Positions 1 to 8,156 of a DNA stretch of 64,000 nt are shown in pieces. The stretch covers positions 1 through 64,000 of the forward strand of contig JAHBXY010000006.1 of the NCBI GenBank assembly GCA_019636275.1, in the 5' to 3' direction. The position numbers and the translations under genes are program-made. Numbering within the stretch: the first letter of the stretch is position 1; each line of letters starts with the position of its first letter. The notes below the pieces were generated by a model. That model saw nothing but the letters and a program-made list of their open reading frames with translations. It ran no database searches and had not been told where the DNA came from. The stretch is from Planctomycetota bacterium (GTDB lineage Bacteria; Planctomycetota; J058).

Positions 1-1
1 C

Positions 2-946
2 CTCCTCGGCGGCGCGCGCTCGCTCGAGGGCGTGGCGCTGACGCGGCTCGCCGCGCCCAGGCTGCCGGAGCGGCCCGCCCCGACGTCGTTCGACCTGCTG
101 GTCGTCCTCGGCGCCCAGCGCGCGCGCACGGTCGTCTCGGCCCTGGGCCTCGACGCGCCCGGCTACGACGCCGCCGCCGGCGCCCTCGCCGTCGAGGCCC
201 GCGCGACGCTCGGCGGCCCGGGGCCGATCTCCGCCCGCACCTGCCTCGAGCAGGCGCGCCTGTGGGCGGCGGCGGCGCTCGTCGAGCCGGAGGCGGCCGA
301 GGGCGTCGCCGCCGGGCGCGGCCGTTACGGCGACCGCCTGCTCCTGGCCGCGCTGGCGGCGCTGAACGCGCCCGAGCCCCTGCCGCCCACGACCGCGCCG
401 GCCCCCTCACCCGAAGGCGGCGGCCCCGTGCCGCTGGTCGAGCCGCTGCCGCGGCTGCACGCGCGGCTGGCCTTCACGGCCGACCGCCTGGCCCGCGTCC
501 TCGACGACCTCGCGCCCCCCGGCCCGCACCCGCGCCTGCACGCCGCCGCCGCCGACCTGCGGCGCGTGGCGCGCCTCGAGGCGGCCCTGCGCGACGCGTC
601 GCTCGCGGCGCTCGAGGGGCGCGCGCCGGCGCCAGCGACCGTCGACGCCCTGCGCGATTACGCGCCGGCGCTCCACGCGCTCGGCCCGGCGCGGGCGGCC
701 TCGGCCGAGGACGTGTTCGTCGCCCGCGGCCCCGACGGGCGGGCGCGCGTCCTGCACCGGGTCGTCCACGCGCTCGACCGCCTGCTGCTGGTCGTCGTCG
801 ACCCGGCCACCGGCCGGCCGACGCTGGCCGCCGGCGCGGCGCTGTCCGCGGGCGAGCGCTGGACCGACGGACGGCGCCTCGGGGCCGACGAGGCGCGCGA
901 CGAGGCGCTCGACCCGCCCTGGGCCGAGCACGTGGTGAGGAGGTGA
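2..946 (+). CDS. DUF3160-like protein, C-terminal part (5' end outside window)
   Basis: The frame is open from base 2, so the gene begins upstream of the window; the GTG at 32 is only an internal candidate. About 314 residues are visible. The last 70 residues (from 'VLHRVVHALDRLLLVVV' through 'ERWTD' to 'PPWAEHVV') follow the pattern I know from the end of DUF3160 proteins: a value/descriptor segment, then 'lTRGavfsYyeF...rLTDeeWr' and a closing 'PPW'. The middle is Ala/Pro/Arg-rich and helical. No catalytic role is known for the family, which often contains secreted or lipid-anchored proteins. The next gene starts 2 bases after the stop, so the two are probably co-transcribed. The family call rests on pattern memory; an unrelated hypothetical protein is the alternative. 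Confidence 0.5.
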   Translation, partial: LLGGARSLEGVALTRLAAPRLPERPAPTSFDLLVVLGAQRARTVVSALGLDAPGYDAAAGALAVEARATLGGPGPISARTCLEQARLWAAAALVEPEAAEGVAAGRGRYGDRLLLAALAALNAPEPLPPTTAPAPSPEGGGPVPLVEPLPRLHARLAFTADRLARVLDDLAPPGPHPRLHAAAADLRRVARLEAALRDASLAALEGRAPAPATVDALRDYAPALHALGPARAASAEDVFVARGPDGRARVLHRVVHALDRLLLVVVDPATGRPTLAAGAALSAGERWTDGRRLGADEARDEALDPPWAEHVVRR

Positions 947-948
947 GC

Positions 949-1647
949 GTGGTCTCGCACGTCTGGCGAGGGCGAGCGCGCGCGGCGCTGGGGCTGTGCG
1001 CGGCGGCGGGGCTCCTGGCCTCGCTCTCGGGCTGCGCCAGCGCGGCGGCGGCGCCCGAGCGCAGCGCCCGCGCGGCCGACGGCCGGGAGGAGGGGGCGTC
1101 GCCGCCGACGCCGGCGGAGCCGCTCGCGCGCCCCCCCTCCGAGCCCTGGACCGAGCGCGCCGAGGGCCGCGAGGGCGCGAGGCCGGGCGACGACGGGCAG
1201 GTGCGCCTCGACCTCCCGCCGGCCCGCCCCACGGCGCTGCCCGCGGACGAGCGCCCCCTGCTGCCCGAGCGCGCGCGCCTGGCGCTCGTGGGCGCGCAGG
1301 ACGCGCGGCTGGTCCGGCCGGCGCAGGCGCTCCTCGACCTCGGGCGCGAGCTCGACGACCCGCGCCTGGCCCCCGTCGTCGGCCTGGGCGCGCTCCCCGC
1401 CGGCGTGACGCGCGTCGACCTCGCCGCCCTGGCCGACGAGGCCGACGCGCAGGGCTTCGACCTCCTGCTCGTCGACGTGCGCCAGGGCGCCGCCCGCGAC
1501 GGCGTCCTCCTGCACGCGGTCACCGGCGCCGTGCTCGGCGTGTTCGAGGTGCGCCCGGGCGGACTGACGACCAGCGCCGGCCGCGCGACGACCGCCGGCG
1601 ACGACCTCGTCGCGCGCGTCGGCGCGGCCTGGGCGCGGACCCGGTAG
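949..1647 (+). CDS. Putative lipoprotein of unknown function
   Basis: The 232-residue product starts with an Arg-rich n-region, a hydrophobic stretch and a lipobox (LSGC, Cys29 from the chosen start), so it should be lipid-anchored outside the inner membrane. A Pro/Ala/Glu-rich linker of about 70 residues follows, then a compact alpha/beta-looking domain with repeated 'LLLVDVRQG' and 'GVFEVRPGG' strands. GTG 949 was chosen because a GAGGAGG Shine-Dalgarno at 937-943 lies 5 bases upstream; GTG 943, overlapping the previous stop, is the alternative. The spacing implies an operon with the DUF3160-like gene. I do not recognise the C-terminal domain. Confidence 0.6.
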   Translation: MVSHVWRGRARAALGLCAAAGLLASLSGCASAAAAPERSARAADGREEGASPPTPAEPLARPPSEPWTERAEGREGARPGDDGQVRLDLPPARPTALPADERPLLPERARLALVGAQDARLVRPAQALLDLGRELDDPRLAPVVGLGALPAGVTRVDLAALADEADAQGFDLLLVDVRQGAARDGVLLHAVTGAVLGVFEVRPGGLTTSAGRATTAGDDLVARVGAAWARTR

Positions 1648-1661
1648 CGCCTGGTAGACAA

Positions 1662-1690
1662 CTCAGCTCGCGCCTTACGGACGAGCTGAG
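1662..1690. other. Stem-loop after the lipoprotein gene
   Basis: CTCAGCTCG (1662-1670) and CGAGCTGAG (1682-1690) form a perfect 9-bp stem with an 11-base loop, 15 bases past the lipoprotein stop. No T-run follows, so it may be a factor-dependent terminator or the left edge of the AT-richer island that starts here. Confidence 0.4.
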
Positions 1691-1745
1691 GGCACAGGAA
1701 ACCTTCTTCCTGCAGCGACGTCCGGCGGGATCCGCTCTCTTCCTT

Positions 1746-2276
1746 CTACTTCGCGACCGCGTCGTGCTCGAGGTCCACGCCGAGCGCGACGCAGGTCGCG
1801 TGAAGCTGGCCAAAGGTGGCGTCCGCGATCGACATGAGCGCGGAGATGCCGGCGCCTTCGGGGTCGTCGCGGACCGTCTTCACCGTCTCCGAGAGGCGAC
1901 GAAACACCGGCTTCCCGTCCCTCTCGACGAAGCCGAGGTTGAGCTTCGCGGCGAGATCGACGTCGAGCCCGTGCGCGTACTCGTTGCGAAGCCGCCGGAG
2001 CGCGTCGAGGTTCCGGAACAGCGGCTCGTCGATCAACCCCATGTTCCGCACGAGCACGAGCTTCACCGAGTAGGTGAAGGTCCGCGAGTCGTCCAGGATT
2101 CGCTTCGGGGTCGGCGACTTCGACTTGATCAGCCGGTCGAGGACGAACTCGGTGAGAAGATGCAGGGTAACGACGATCGCGAGGTGACTACCGAGACGGG
2201 GGAGGCCGCGCGCCAGCCGCTGCGAGTAGTCGAGGCGCACGGCACGGCGAGGCCGCGAAGCGCGCTTCTTCCTCAC
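1746..2276 (-). CDS. HEPN-like protein with RNxxxH motif (putative RNase toxin)
   Basis: A 176-residue, mostly helical protein. Residues 97-102 read RNEYAH, matching the Rx4-6H signature of HEPN-fold RNases, and sit in a helix preceded by 'LFRNLDALRRL' as in MtlR/DUF4145-like and other HEPN families. The N-terminus is strongly basic. Its start overlaps the stop of the 79-aa gene by 4 bases (ATGA), so the two should be translationally coupled, as in two-gene toxin-antitoxin loci. Base composition is visibly less GC-rich than in neighbouring genes, suggesting acquisition. What is seen is the motif, the overlap and the composition. Toxicity is inferred. A non-toxic MtlR-type regulator is the main alternative. 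Confidence 0.55.
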   Translation of the reverse strand: MRKKRASRPRRAVRLDYSQRLARGLPRLGSHLAIVVTLHLLTEFVLDRLIKSKSPTPKRILDDSRTFTYSVKLVLVRNMGLIDEPLFRNLDALRRLRNEYAHGLDVDLAAKLNLGFVERDGKPVFRRLSETVKTVRDDPEGAGISALMSIADATFGQLHATCVALGVDLEHDAVAK

Positions 2277-2512
2277 GCGGCAGTCGCGCTCTCCACCTCG
2301 TCGAGCAACTGGCGGAAGAAGGTCTGCCAGTTGCCGCGGCCGAAGTCGACGGCGTAGTGCTCGATGCGCCCGCGGAGCTCCTCGTCGACGACGAGCTCGT
2401 GGCCCTCGACGTGGGCCTGCAGCTCGCGGAGGAAGTGCTGGAAGCCACCCCGCCCCCGGACTGGAGCCTGAAGCTTCTTGCGGACTGCAGGGGAAAGGCG
2501 AACCCGCGTCAT
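2273..2512 (-). CDS. Small protein upstream of the HEPN-like gene (putative antitoxin)
   Basis: A 79-residue basic-then-acidic protein beginning 'MTRVRLSP' and ending in an acidic helix. It is the first gene of a minus-strand pair and its last 4 bases overlap the HEPN-like start. An AGGATGAGG stretch lies just upstream of the ATG. Size and position fit an antitoxin, but no DNA-binding fold (ribbon-helix-helix, HTH or AbrB) is recognisable. The assignment is therefore by context only. Confidence 0.45.
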   Translation of the reverse strand: MTRVRLSPAVRKKLQAPVRGRGGFQHFLRELQAHVEGHELVVDEELRGRIEHYAVDFGRGNWQTFFRQLLDEVESATAA

Positions 2513-3096
2513 GTCCTCATCCTAACTGCGCTGGTGCTCCGGCGGCCATGGGGTCATCCTCGGCAGCACAGCGTTCCCAGGGCTCCGACCAAGAACGTGC
2601 CCGAATGGTTTGTGTACGAGAACGACCTAAACACCAACCGACGCGGGGTCTCCTGAACCCCGCGGAGCAGGCCCACGCGAGCCAGTACTACATGGACATG
2701 GGTGGTACCCGGTGACCTGGGATTCTATTCGCATCTTCACACTCCCGCCGTTCGGTCCCGATCTCCGAAAGTGGGACGCGACGATCACTCCTGCGGACCG
2801 CTCGATGAAGCTCCTCGTCCGGGGTCATGGCGATGCGATTTCTCGAGGCAGTGCCGACCTTGCCCGCCTTCTATACAAGGCAGCAAAGACGGCGGAGGTA
2901 GCTGCGCTTCTGCCGCCGGCGGGTTGAGACCCAAGCGCGTACCCATGGCTGCAGCCTGTTCACCGTCGCGCACGGCGTCTCGGCCATGGTGCTCGGATCG
3001 GAGAGGGTGGCGGACGACGCGCCGGTCGGCGAGGCTGACCCGCCGGCAGCGACGCGGCTCCGGCTCCCGGGCTCGTCACCGCCCGGGGAGGCGACG
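2513..3096. other. AT-richer intergenic stretch, no convincing gene
   Basis: This 584-base stretch between the HEPN-like pair and the O-methyltransferase is visibly less GC-rich than its surroundings. It holds a perfect 7-bp stem-loop (GCGGGGT/ACCCCGC, about 2643-2663, no T-run). A 71-codon frame from GTG 2712 to 2927 resembles nothing I know and lacks typical high-GC codon bias; it may be a gene remnant. With the HEPN pair it looks like a small acquired island. Confidence 0.4.
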
Positions 3097-4110
3097 ATGG
3101 ATCCCGCGCACATCCTGCAGGTCGGCTTCGGCTTCTGGAGCTCGAAGACGCTCCTCAGCGCGGTCGAGCTGGAGCTGTTCACGCACCTCGCGCGGGGGCC
3201 GCGCGCGGCGCACGAGCTCCAGGAGCAGCTCGGGCTGCACCCGCGCGGCGTGCTCGACTTCCTCGACGCGCTCGTGGCGCTGAAGCTCCTCGACCGCGAC
3301 GGCGACGGCGAGGGGGCGCGCTACCGGAACACGCCCGAGGGGGCGCGCTTCCTCGACAAGGGCAGCCCGGACTACGTGGGCGGGATCCTGGAGATGGCCA
3401 ACGCCCGCCTCTATCCGTTCTGGGGCGACCTCACGGAGGCCCTGCGGACGGGGCGCCCGCAGAACGAGATCAAGCGCACGGGCGCGGGCATGTTCGAGGA
3501 GCTGTACCGCGATCCGGCGCGCCTCGAGCAGTTCATGCGCGCCATGGCGGGGATCTCCGCCGGCAACTTCCGCGCGTTCGCCGAGAGGTTCGGCTTCGGC
3601 GGCTATCGGACCCTGTGCGACATCGGGGGCGCGACCGGCCAGCTCTCGATCCTGGTCGCGCGCCGCCACCCGCACATGACCTGCACCACGACGGACCTGC
3701 CGGTGGTGGTGCCGATCGCGCGGCGCACGATCGAGGCGGCGGGCCTGCAGGACCGCGTCACGCCGGTCGCCGTCGACTTCTTCGAGGAGCCGCTCCCCCG
3801 CGCCGACGTGATCACCATGGGCATGATCCTGCACGACTGGAACCTCGAGCGGAAGATGCGGCTGATCCGCGCGGCCTACGACGCCCTCCCGCCCGGCGGC
3901 GCGTTCGTCGCGATCGAGAACCTGATCGACGACGCGCGGCGCGAGAACGCCTTCGGGCTGCTCATGTCGCTCAACATGCTGATCGAGTTCGGCGACGCGT
4001 TCGACTTCACCGGCGCCGACTTCGAGCGCTGGTGCCGGGAGGTCGGCTTCACCCGGTTCGAGGTCCTCCCCCTCACCGGCCCGGCGAGCGCGGCCGTCGC
4101 CTACAAGTAG
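3097..4110 (+). CDS. SAM-dependent O-methyltransferase (COMT/ASMT/CrtF-like)
   Basis: A 337-residue class I methyltransferase of the plant-type O-methyltransferase family. Residues about 1-90 form the winged-helix dimerisation domain ('VELELFTHLARGPRAAHEL'). The Rossmann part carries the SAM loop 'CDIGGATGQLS', the acidic residue in 'TTTDLP', the 'HDW' catalytic-base motif ('MILHDWNLE') and the 'LPPGGAF' post-motif. ATG 3097 is preceded by GGGGAGG at 5-base spacing; in-frame codons back to 2986 are non-coding-like. The substrate, a phenol or polyketide hydroxyl in related enzymes, cannot be inferred. No biosynthetic neighbours are present, so this is a stand-alone gene at the edge of the island. 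Confidence 0.85.
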   Translation: MDPAHILQVGFGFWSSKTLLSAVELELFTHLARGPRAAHELQEQLGLHPRGVLDFLDALVALKLLDRDGDGEGARYRNTPEGARFLDKGSPDYVGGILEMANARLYPFWGDLTEALRTGRPQNEIKRTGAGMFEELYRDPARLEQFMRAMAGISAGNFRAFAERFGFGGYRTLCDIGGATGQLSILVARRHPHMTCTTTDLPVVVPIARRTIEAAGLQDRVTPVAVDFFEEPLPRADVITMGMILHDWNLERKMRLIRAAYDALPPGGAFVAIENLIDDARRENAFGLLMSLNMLIEFGDAFDFTGADFERWCREVGFTRFEVLPLTGPASAAVAYK

Positions 4111-4141
4111 CGGGTCCCTCGCGTCGAGGGGCCGCCGCGGC

Positions 4142-4828
4142 TCAGGGGCCGCGCGGCCGGAAGGGCAGCTTGAACCCCCGCTCGGCGCGCGGCTTCCTGA
4201 AGGCGAGGACGCGCACGTCGAGGCCGTCCTCGCCCTCGCTGACCATCTCCTCGTAGTCGGCGAACGGCGGCAGCTTGAGCGCGTCGCGCAGGCGCACGAG
4301 GACCTCCTCGACGTCGGGCCGCTGCTGCCACGCGTCGACGTCGCGCAGCCGCTCGAGCCGGGCCTCGGCCAGGGCGGCGCGCAGCAGGTCGGCCCCGGGG
4401 CCCAGGCCGCCGAGCAGCTCGGCGAGCCGGTCGACGTCGCCGCGCGTGCGCTCGAGCTCCTCGGGGCTGGCGTCGTCGTCGCCGAACTCCTTCTCGAAGT
4501 CGGGGCACGAGTGGTAGTCGTCGACGCCGTCGCCCGCGTCGTCGTAGGCGGAGTAGAACAGCGCCTCCTCGCCGATCGTCCCCACGACCAGCGCCGGCGC
4601 CTTCAGCTCGGCGGCCAGGCCGCGCGCCAGGTCGCGCGCCGACCCCGTGACCTCGGGATACACGGCCGTCCACTCGCCGTGGCTCGGCGCGACGAGCACC
4701 CGCCGCGCGTCGGCGGCGGCGCGGTCGGCGCGCGCGAGGCCCTGGCGCTCCATGACGGCGCGCAAGGCCTCGAGCACCCGCACCCGATCCTTCACCCGCA
4801 GGTGGACGGCGACGCGGACCGCCTCCAT
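4142..4828 (-). CDS. Conserved-looking hypothetical protein
   Basis: A 228-residue soluble, acidic protein with no signal peptide or membrane segment. It opens with 'MEAVRVAVHLRVKDRVRVLEAL', which looks like a ferredoxin-like strand-helix, continues through an Asp-rich patch ('YDDAGDGVDDYHSC') and ends in a basic tail. The ATG is preceded by GGAGG at about 5 bases. It converges on the O-methyltransferase with a 31-base gap. I recognise no family. Confidence 0.55.
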   Translation of the reverse strand: MEAVRVAVHLRVKDRVRVLEALRAVMERQGLARADRAAADARRVLVAPSHGEWTAVYPEVTGSARDLARGLAAELKAPALVVGTIGEEALFYSAYDDAGDGVDDYHSCPDFEKEFGDDDASPEELERTRGDVDRLAELLGGLGPGADLLRAALAEARLERLRDVDAWQQRPDVEEVLVRLRDALKLPPFADYEEMVSEGEDGLDVRVLAFRKPRAERGFKLPFRPRGP

Positions 4829-4919
4829 ACACGCCTCCGGCCCTTCATGATGCAGCCGCGACCGCCGTCGGTCCCCCCCGGCGGCACAAGGTGCTGCCGG
4901 AAAGCAGGTTGCGAGCGGG

Positions 4920-6797
4920 CTACTCCTCGTCGTCGGGGACGGTGACCTCGGGCGGGAGGTCGATCGCCTTCATCGCGATCTCGTCGTAGACGCTCGAGCC
5001 CAGGACGCGGCGCGCGTCGTCCTTGAAGCGGTCGGTGCACGGCAGCTTGAGCAGGTCGCGCTCCATGCGCCCGCTCTCCACACGCCCGACGAGGCTCCGC
5101 AGCTCCTCGGACCCGCCGCCGGCGGCGATCGCCCCCTCGAGCTTGCGCTTGTAGCCGGCGAAGCGCGAGTACTCGGCCAGCTTCTCCTTGACGTCGTGGT
5201 AGCCCTTTCCGCCGCGCAGCGCCGCCGGGAAGCCCTCGAGCACCTTGACCGCGTCCTCGTAGCGCTCGCGGTCCTGGAGCTCCCAGGCCTCGATCAGGAG
5301 CTGCTCGGCCCAGACCTCCGACTGCGCGTCGGTCTCGGCCTTCGTCGAGGGCGGCGCCGTCGGCGCCACGAGCTTGCGCGGCTCGCGCGGCCCGGGCGGG
5401 CGCGGCCGACCCGGATCGGCCTCCGGGTCCGTGGGCGACGGCCGCGCGGGCGGAGGCTGCTGGCCCGTCGGCGTCGCCGCGGCGGTCGCGCCGTCCTTAT
5501 CGCCCCCGCGCGACACGAGCACGGCGCCGACGACGACCACGAGGCCCAGGGCCGCCAGGCCGCCGATCAGGGCCACCGGCGGGCCGCTCCCGCGCGGAGG
5601 CGCGCCGCCCGCCCGCGTCTTGCTCAGGCGCGCCGACGGCGTCCCCGGGCTCCGTCCCGAGCCGCCCTTCTTCCCCCGCTGCGAGCCCTTGCCGGGCTCG
5701 ACCGGCGCGGTCGGGGCCGGCGCGGCTGGCGCGTGGCCGTTCGTGGGCACGGCAGACATGGCAGGCGGCGGGCCGAACCCGTAGCCGCCCTGGCTAGCCG
5801 GCGCGGCGAAGTCGATGGCCGGCGGCGCCGCCGCCGGGGGCGGCCCGAAGTCGAACCCGCCGCCCGGCGCGCTCGTCGGCGCCGCCGGAGGTGCCCCGAA
5901 GTCGAAGCCGCCGGGCGCGTTCGCCGGCATGGGCGGCGGCGCCCCGAAGTCGAACCCGCCCGGCGCGCTCGCCGGCATGGGCGGCGGCGCGCCGAAGTCG
6001 AAGCCGCCCGGCGCGCTCCCCGGCATGGGCGGCGGCGCGCCGAAGTCGAACCCGCCCGGCGCGCTCGCCGGGGCCCCGAAGTCGAACCCGCCCGGCCCGC
6101 TCGCCGGCATGGGCGGCGGCGGCCCGAAGTCGAAGCGGTCGCCGGGCGGCGCGTCGAACGGGCTCGCCCCGGGCGCCAGCGCGTCGAGGAGGTTGCCCCG
6201 CAGCGTCGGGTCGCTCGCGCTGAAGGCGCCAGGGGGCGGCGCACCGCCGAGCGTCGGCGCGTCGTCGACGAAGAAGGCGCCGTTGGCAGTCGGCGCCGGG
6301 CCTGCGTACGACCCCGACGCCGGGCCTGCGTACGACCCCGACGCCGGCCCTGCGTACGACCCTGACGCTGACCCCGCGAACGAGCCCGTCGCCGGGCGCG
6401 CGAACGAGCCCGTCGCCGGGCGCACGAACGACCCCGTCCCCGGCCGGGTGCTCGCGGCGAGCGGGCTGTAGCCCGGCGGCACGGCGGGAGGCGCCTCGCC
6501 CATGGTCGAGAGCGTCGACACCGGCGAGAACTCGCCGGAGCCCTCCTCGACGCGCGCCGGGCGCGGCGGCGGCGCGGCCGCCGGCGTGACGGCCGCCCCG
6601 CCGGCGACCTCGGACCAGAGCTGGCGCGCGACGGACGTCTCGAGGACGCCCATCTCCACGAGGACGACGAGGATCTCCACCTGCTGGCCGGCCTGGCGGC
6701 GCGCGAGGGTGGTCTGGCCCGCCTGCTGCAGCACCTCGCGGGTGCACAGGTTCCGCTGCAGGAGCAAGCGGCCCAGGGCCCTGTCCCGATCGTTCAT
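4920..6797 (-). CDS. Repeat-rich single-pass membrane protein with GspE-N-like N-terminus
   Basis: A 625-residue protein. Residues 1-65 are helical ('RALGRLLLQRNLCTREVLQQA'), resembling the N-terminal region of nearby kinases and the GspE/PilB N-domain. Then come a short array of 'GPASGSYA'-type octapeptides, about seven copies of a 16-residue 'GGFDFGAPPPMPASAP' unit, a basic stretch, one membrane helix near residues 405-430 ('VALIGGLAALGLVVVVGAV'), a Pro-rich linker and a charged helical domain of about 130 residues. The layout suggests a cytoplasmic low-complexity part, a membrane anchor and an extracytoplasmic domain. A TATGAT -10-like hexamer lies about 35 bases before the ATG. Function unknown; its position beside kinases suggests a signalling or scaffold role. 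Confidence 0.6.
   Translation of the reverse strand: MNDRDRALGRLLLQRNLCTREVLQQAGQTTLARRQAGQQVEILVVLVEMGVLETSVARQLWSEVAGGAAVTPAAAPPPRPARVEEGSGEFSPVSTLSTMGEAPPAVPPGYSPLAASTRPGTGSFVRPATGSFARPATGSFAGSASGSYAGPASGSYAGPASGSYAGPAPTANGAFFVDDAPTLGGAPPPGAFSASDPTLRGNLLDALAPGASPFDAPPGDRFDFGPPPPMPASGPGGFDFGAPASAPGGFDFGAPPPMPGSAPGGFDFGAPPPMPASAPGGFDFGAPPPMPANAPGGFDFGAPPAAPTSAPGGGFDFGPPPAAAPPAIDFAAPASQGGYGFGPPPAMSAVPTNGHAPAAPAPTAPVEPGKGSQRGKKGGSGRSPGTPSARLSKTRAGGAPPRGSGPPVALIGGLAALGLVVVVGAVLVSRGGDKDGATAAATPTGQQPPPARPSPTDPEADPGRPRPPGPREPRKLVAPTAPPSTKAETDAQSEVWAEQLLIEAWELQDRERYEDAVKVLEGFPAALRGGKGYHDVKEKLAEYSRFAGYKRKLEGAIAAGGGSEELRSLVGRVESGRMERDLLKLPCTDRFKDDARRVLGSSVYDEIAMKAIDLPPEVTVPDDEE
5800..6135 (-). repeat. 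48-bp coding minisatellite
   Basis: Tandem units of 48 bases, each encoding a 16-residue GGFDFGAPPPMPAxAP repeat, run in frame inside the 4920-6797 gene. About five are close copies, flanked by shortened or diverged copies. Unit sequence is strongly conserved at the DNA level, as expected from recent slippage or unequal exchange. Confidence 0.8.
6300..6440 (-). repeat. 24-bp coding repeat (GPASGSYA/RPATGSFA type)
   Basis: Six to seven in-frame 24-base units encode octapeptides of the type xPA(S/T)GS(Y/F)A. They form a second low-complexity array upstream in the same protein as the 48-bp repeat. Confidence 0.75.
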
Positions 6798-6905
6798 GCC
6801 GACCTCGGCTGCCAGGGGCCGGATGGCCCGGGCGCATCATAGACGGCCGGGGCCGGCCGTGCTCACCCGGGGCCTGGACGCCGGCCCGGAGCGCCCGGAG
6901 TCACC

Positions 6906-8054
6906 TCAGCGCGCCGCCTCGAGCGTGACCTCGACCTCGAGGCGCTGGCCGTCGCGCTGCACCGCCAGGCGCACGGTGTCGCCCGGCTGCCGGCGCTCGA
7001 GGGCGTTGAGCAGGTCGTCGGGGCGCCGCACGCCCTTGCCGTCGATCGCGGTGATCAGGTCGCCGAGCCGCACCTGCCGCCCGGCGCGGACCGTCCCGCG
7101 CAGCCCGGCCCGGGCGGCGGGCGAGCCGGGGACGACGTCGAGGACCAGCGCCCCCTCGAGGCCGGCGCGCCGCGCGAGCGCCTCGGCGGCGAGCTGCACG
7201 CCGAGCGTCGGGCGGAGCACGCGCCCGTGCTCGATCAGCTGCTGCACGACGTGGCGGACCGTGTCCACGGGCACGGCGAAGCCGATTCCGGCGTAGGCGC
7301 CCGTCTGGCTGAGGATCGCCGTGTTCATGCCGATCAGCCGCCCGGCGCTGTCGAGGAGCGGCCCGCCCGAGTTGCCCGGGTTGATCGCCGCGTCCGACTG
7401 GATCACGCCGTCGATGATCCGCCCGTTGGCCGCCTGGATCTCGCGCTCGAGCGCGCTGACGATCCCCGAGGTCATGGTGTGGTCGAGGCCGAACGGGTTG
7501 CCGATCGCGTAGACGCGCTGCCCGACGCGCAGGTCGGCCGACGTCCCGAGCGCGATCGGGCTGAGCACCCGCCCGGCGCCCGGGTCGACGCGCAGCACGG
7601 CCGTGTCCTTGTCGGGGAAGACGCCCACGACGCGCGCCGCCAGCTCGGTCCCGTCGACGAGGGTCACCACCACCTGGTGGGCGCCGTCGATCACGTGGAA
7701 GTTGGTCACGACGTGGCCGGCCGCGTCCCAGACGAACCCGGTGCCGGTGCCCTGCGGGATCTGCGCCAGGTCGAGCGTCCAGCGGTCGCGCCGCACGGCG
7801 AGGTTCGTCACGTTGACGACCGACGGCGCCGCGCGCTCGAACAGCTCCACCTGCGCCCGCTCGTCCTGGGCGAGGTCGCCGCGCGCCGTGACCACGCGCG
7901 GCTCGACCGGCGGCGGGGCGAGGAAGCGCGGGCCGCGCCAGGCGGCGGCGAGCGACAGCCCGAGCAGCACGACGACGAGGAGGAGCGCGCCGCAGGTGAG
8001 CCGCCACAGCCGGCGCTCGACCTCCACCTGGCGCAGGAGCTCCCCCTCGTGCAT
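6906..8054 (-). CDS. HtrA/DegP-family periplasmic serine protease (trypsin-like + PDZ)
   Basis: A 382-residue protein. Residues 20-40 form an uncleaved signal anchor, the trypsin-like domain spans about 65-270 and one PDZ domain about 275-375. The triad is visible: His120 (TNFHVI), Asp150 (DKDTAVL) and Ser229 (PGNSGG). A single PDZ and an N-terminal anchor give DegS-like architecture, so it likely faces the periplasm and acts in envelope protein quality control or regulated proteolysis. ATG 8054 has a GGAGG 7 bases upstream; the longer frame to 8351 runs into the next gene and was rejected. Whether it cleaves a specific substrate, as DegS cleaves an anti-sigma factor, is not indicated by the neighbours. 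Confidence 0.9.
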   Translation of the reverse strand: MHEGELLRQVEVERRLWRLTCGALLLVVVLLGLSLAAAWRGPRFLAPPPVEPRVVTARGDLAQDERAQVELFERAAPSVVNVTNLAVRRDRWTLDLAQIPQGTGTGFVWDAAGHVVTNFHVIDGAHQVVVTLVDGTELAARVVGVFPDKDTAVLRVDPGAGRVLSPIALGTSADLRVGQRVYAIGNPFGLDHTMTSGIVSALEREIQAANGRIIDGVIQSDAAINPGNSGGPLLDSAGRLIGMNTAILSQTGAYAGIGFAVPVDTVRHVVQQLIEHGRVLRPTLGVQLAAEALARRAGLEGALVLDVVPGSPAARAGLRGTVRAGRQVRLGDLITAIDGKGVRRPDDLLNALERRQPGDTVRLAVQRDGQRLEVEVTLEAAR

Positions 8055-8144
8055 GACGCCGCCTCCGCGGCGCGCACCGCCGCCCCCTCGAAGATACCGG
8101 AGGCGCGCAGGTCGTCGGCCCTGGGCCGCGCGCCCCCGGCGCGG

Positions 8145-8150
8145 TAGGTT
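8145..8150 (+). promoter_or_regulatory. -10-like TAGGTT placed for leaderless transcription
   Basis: TAGGTT ends 6 bases before ATG 8157, so transcription would begin at or near the start codon. No Shine-Dalgarno precedes this gene. The same arrangement recurs before several other genes here. Confidence 0.35.
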
Positions 8151-8156
8151 CGCGCC

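Noticed and set aside
2712-2927. 71-codon gene in the AT-richer island
   Set aside because: No Shine-Dalgarno, no recognisable domain and no codon bias like the neighbours; kept only as a possible remnant in the intergenic note.
5196-6365. Long open frames opposite or overlapping real genes (for example 5196-6365 +, 7227-8147 +, 34836-36743 +)
   Set aside because: In very GC-rich DNA stop codons are rare and the shadow frames stay open. These translations are Arg/Ala/Gly or Val/Glu/His-biased, lack motifs and lie antisense to well-supported genes.
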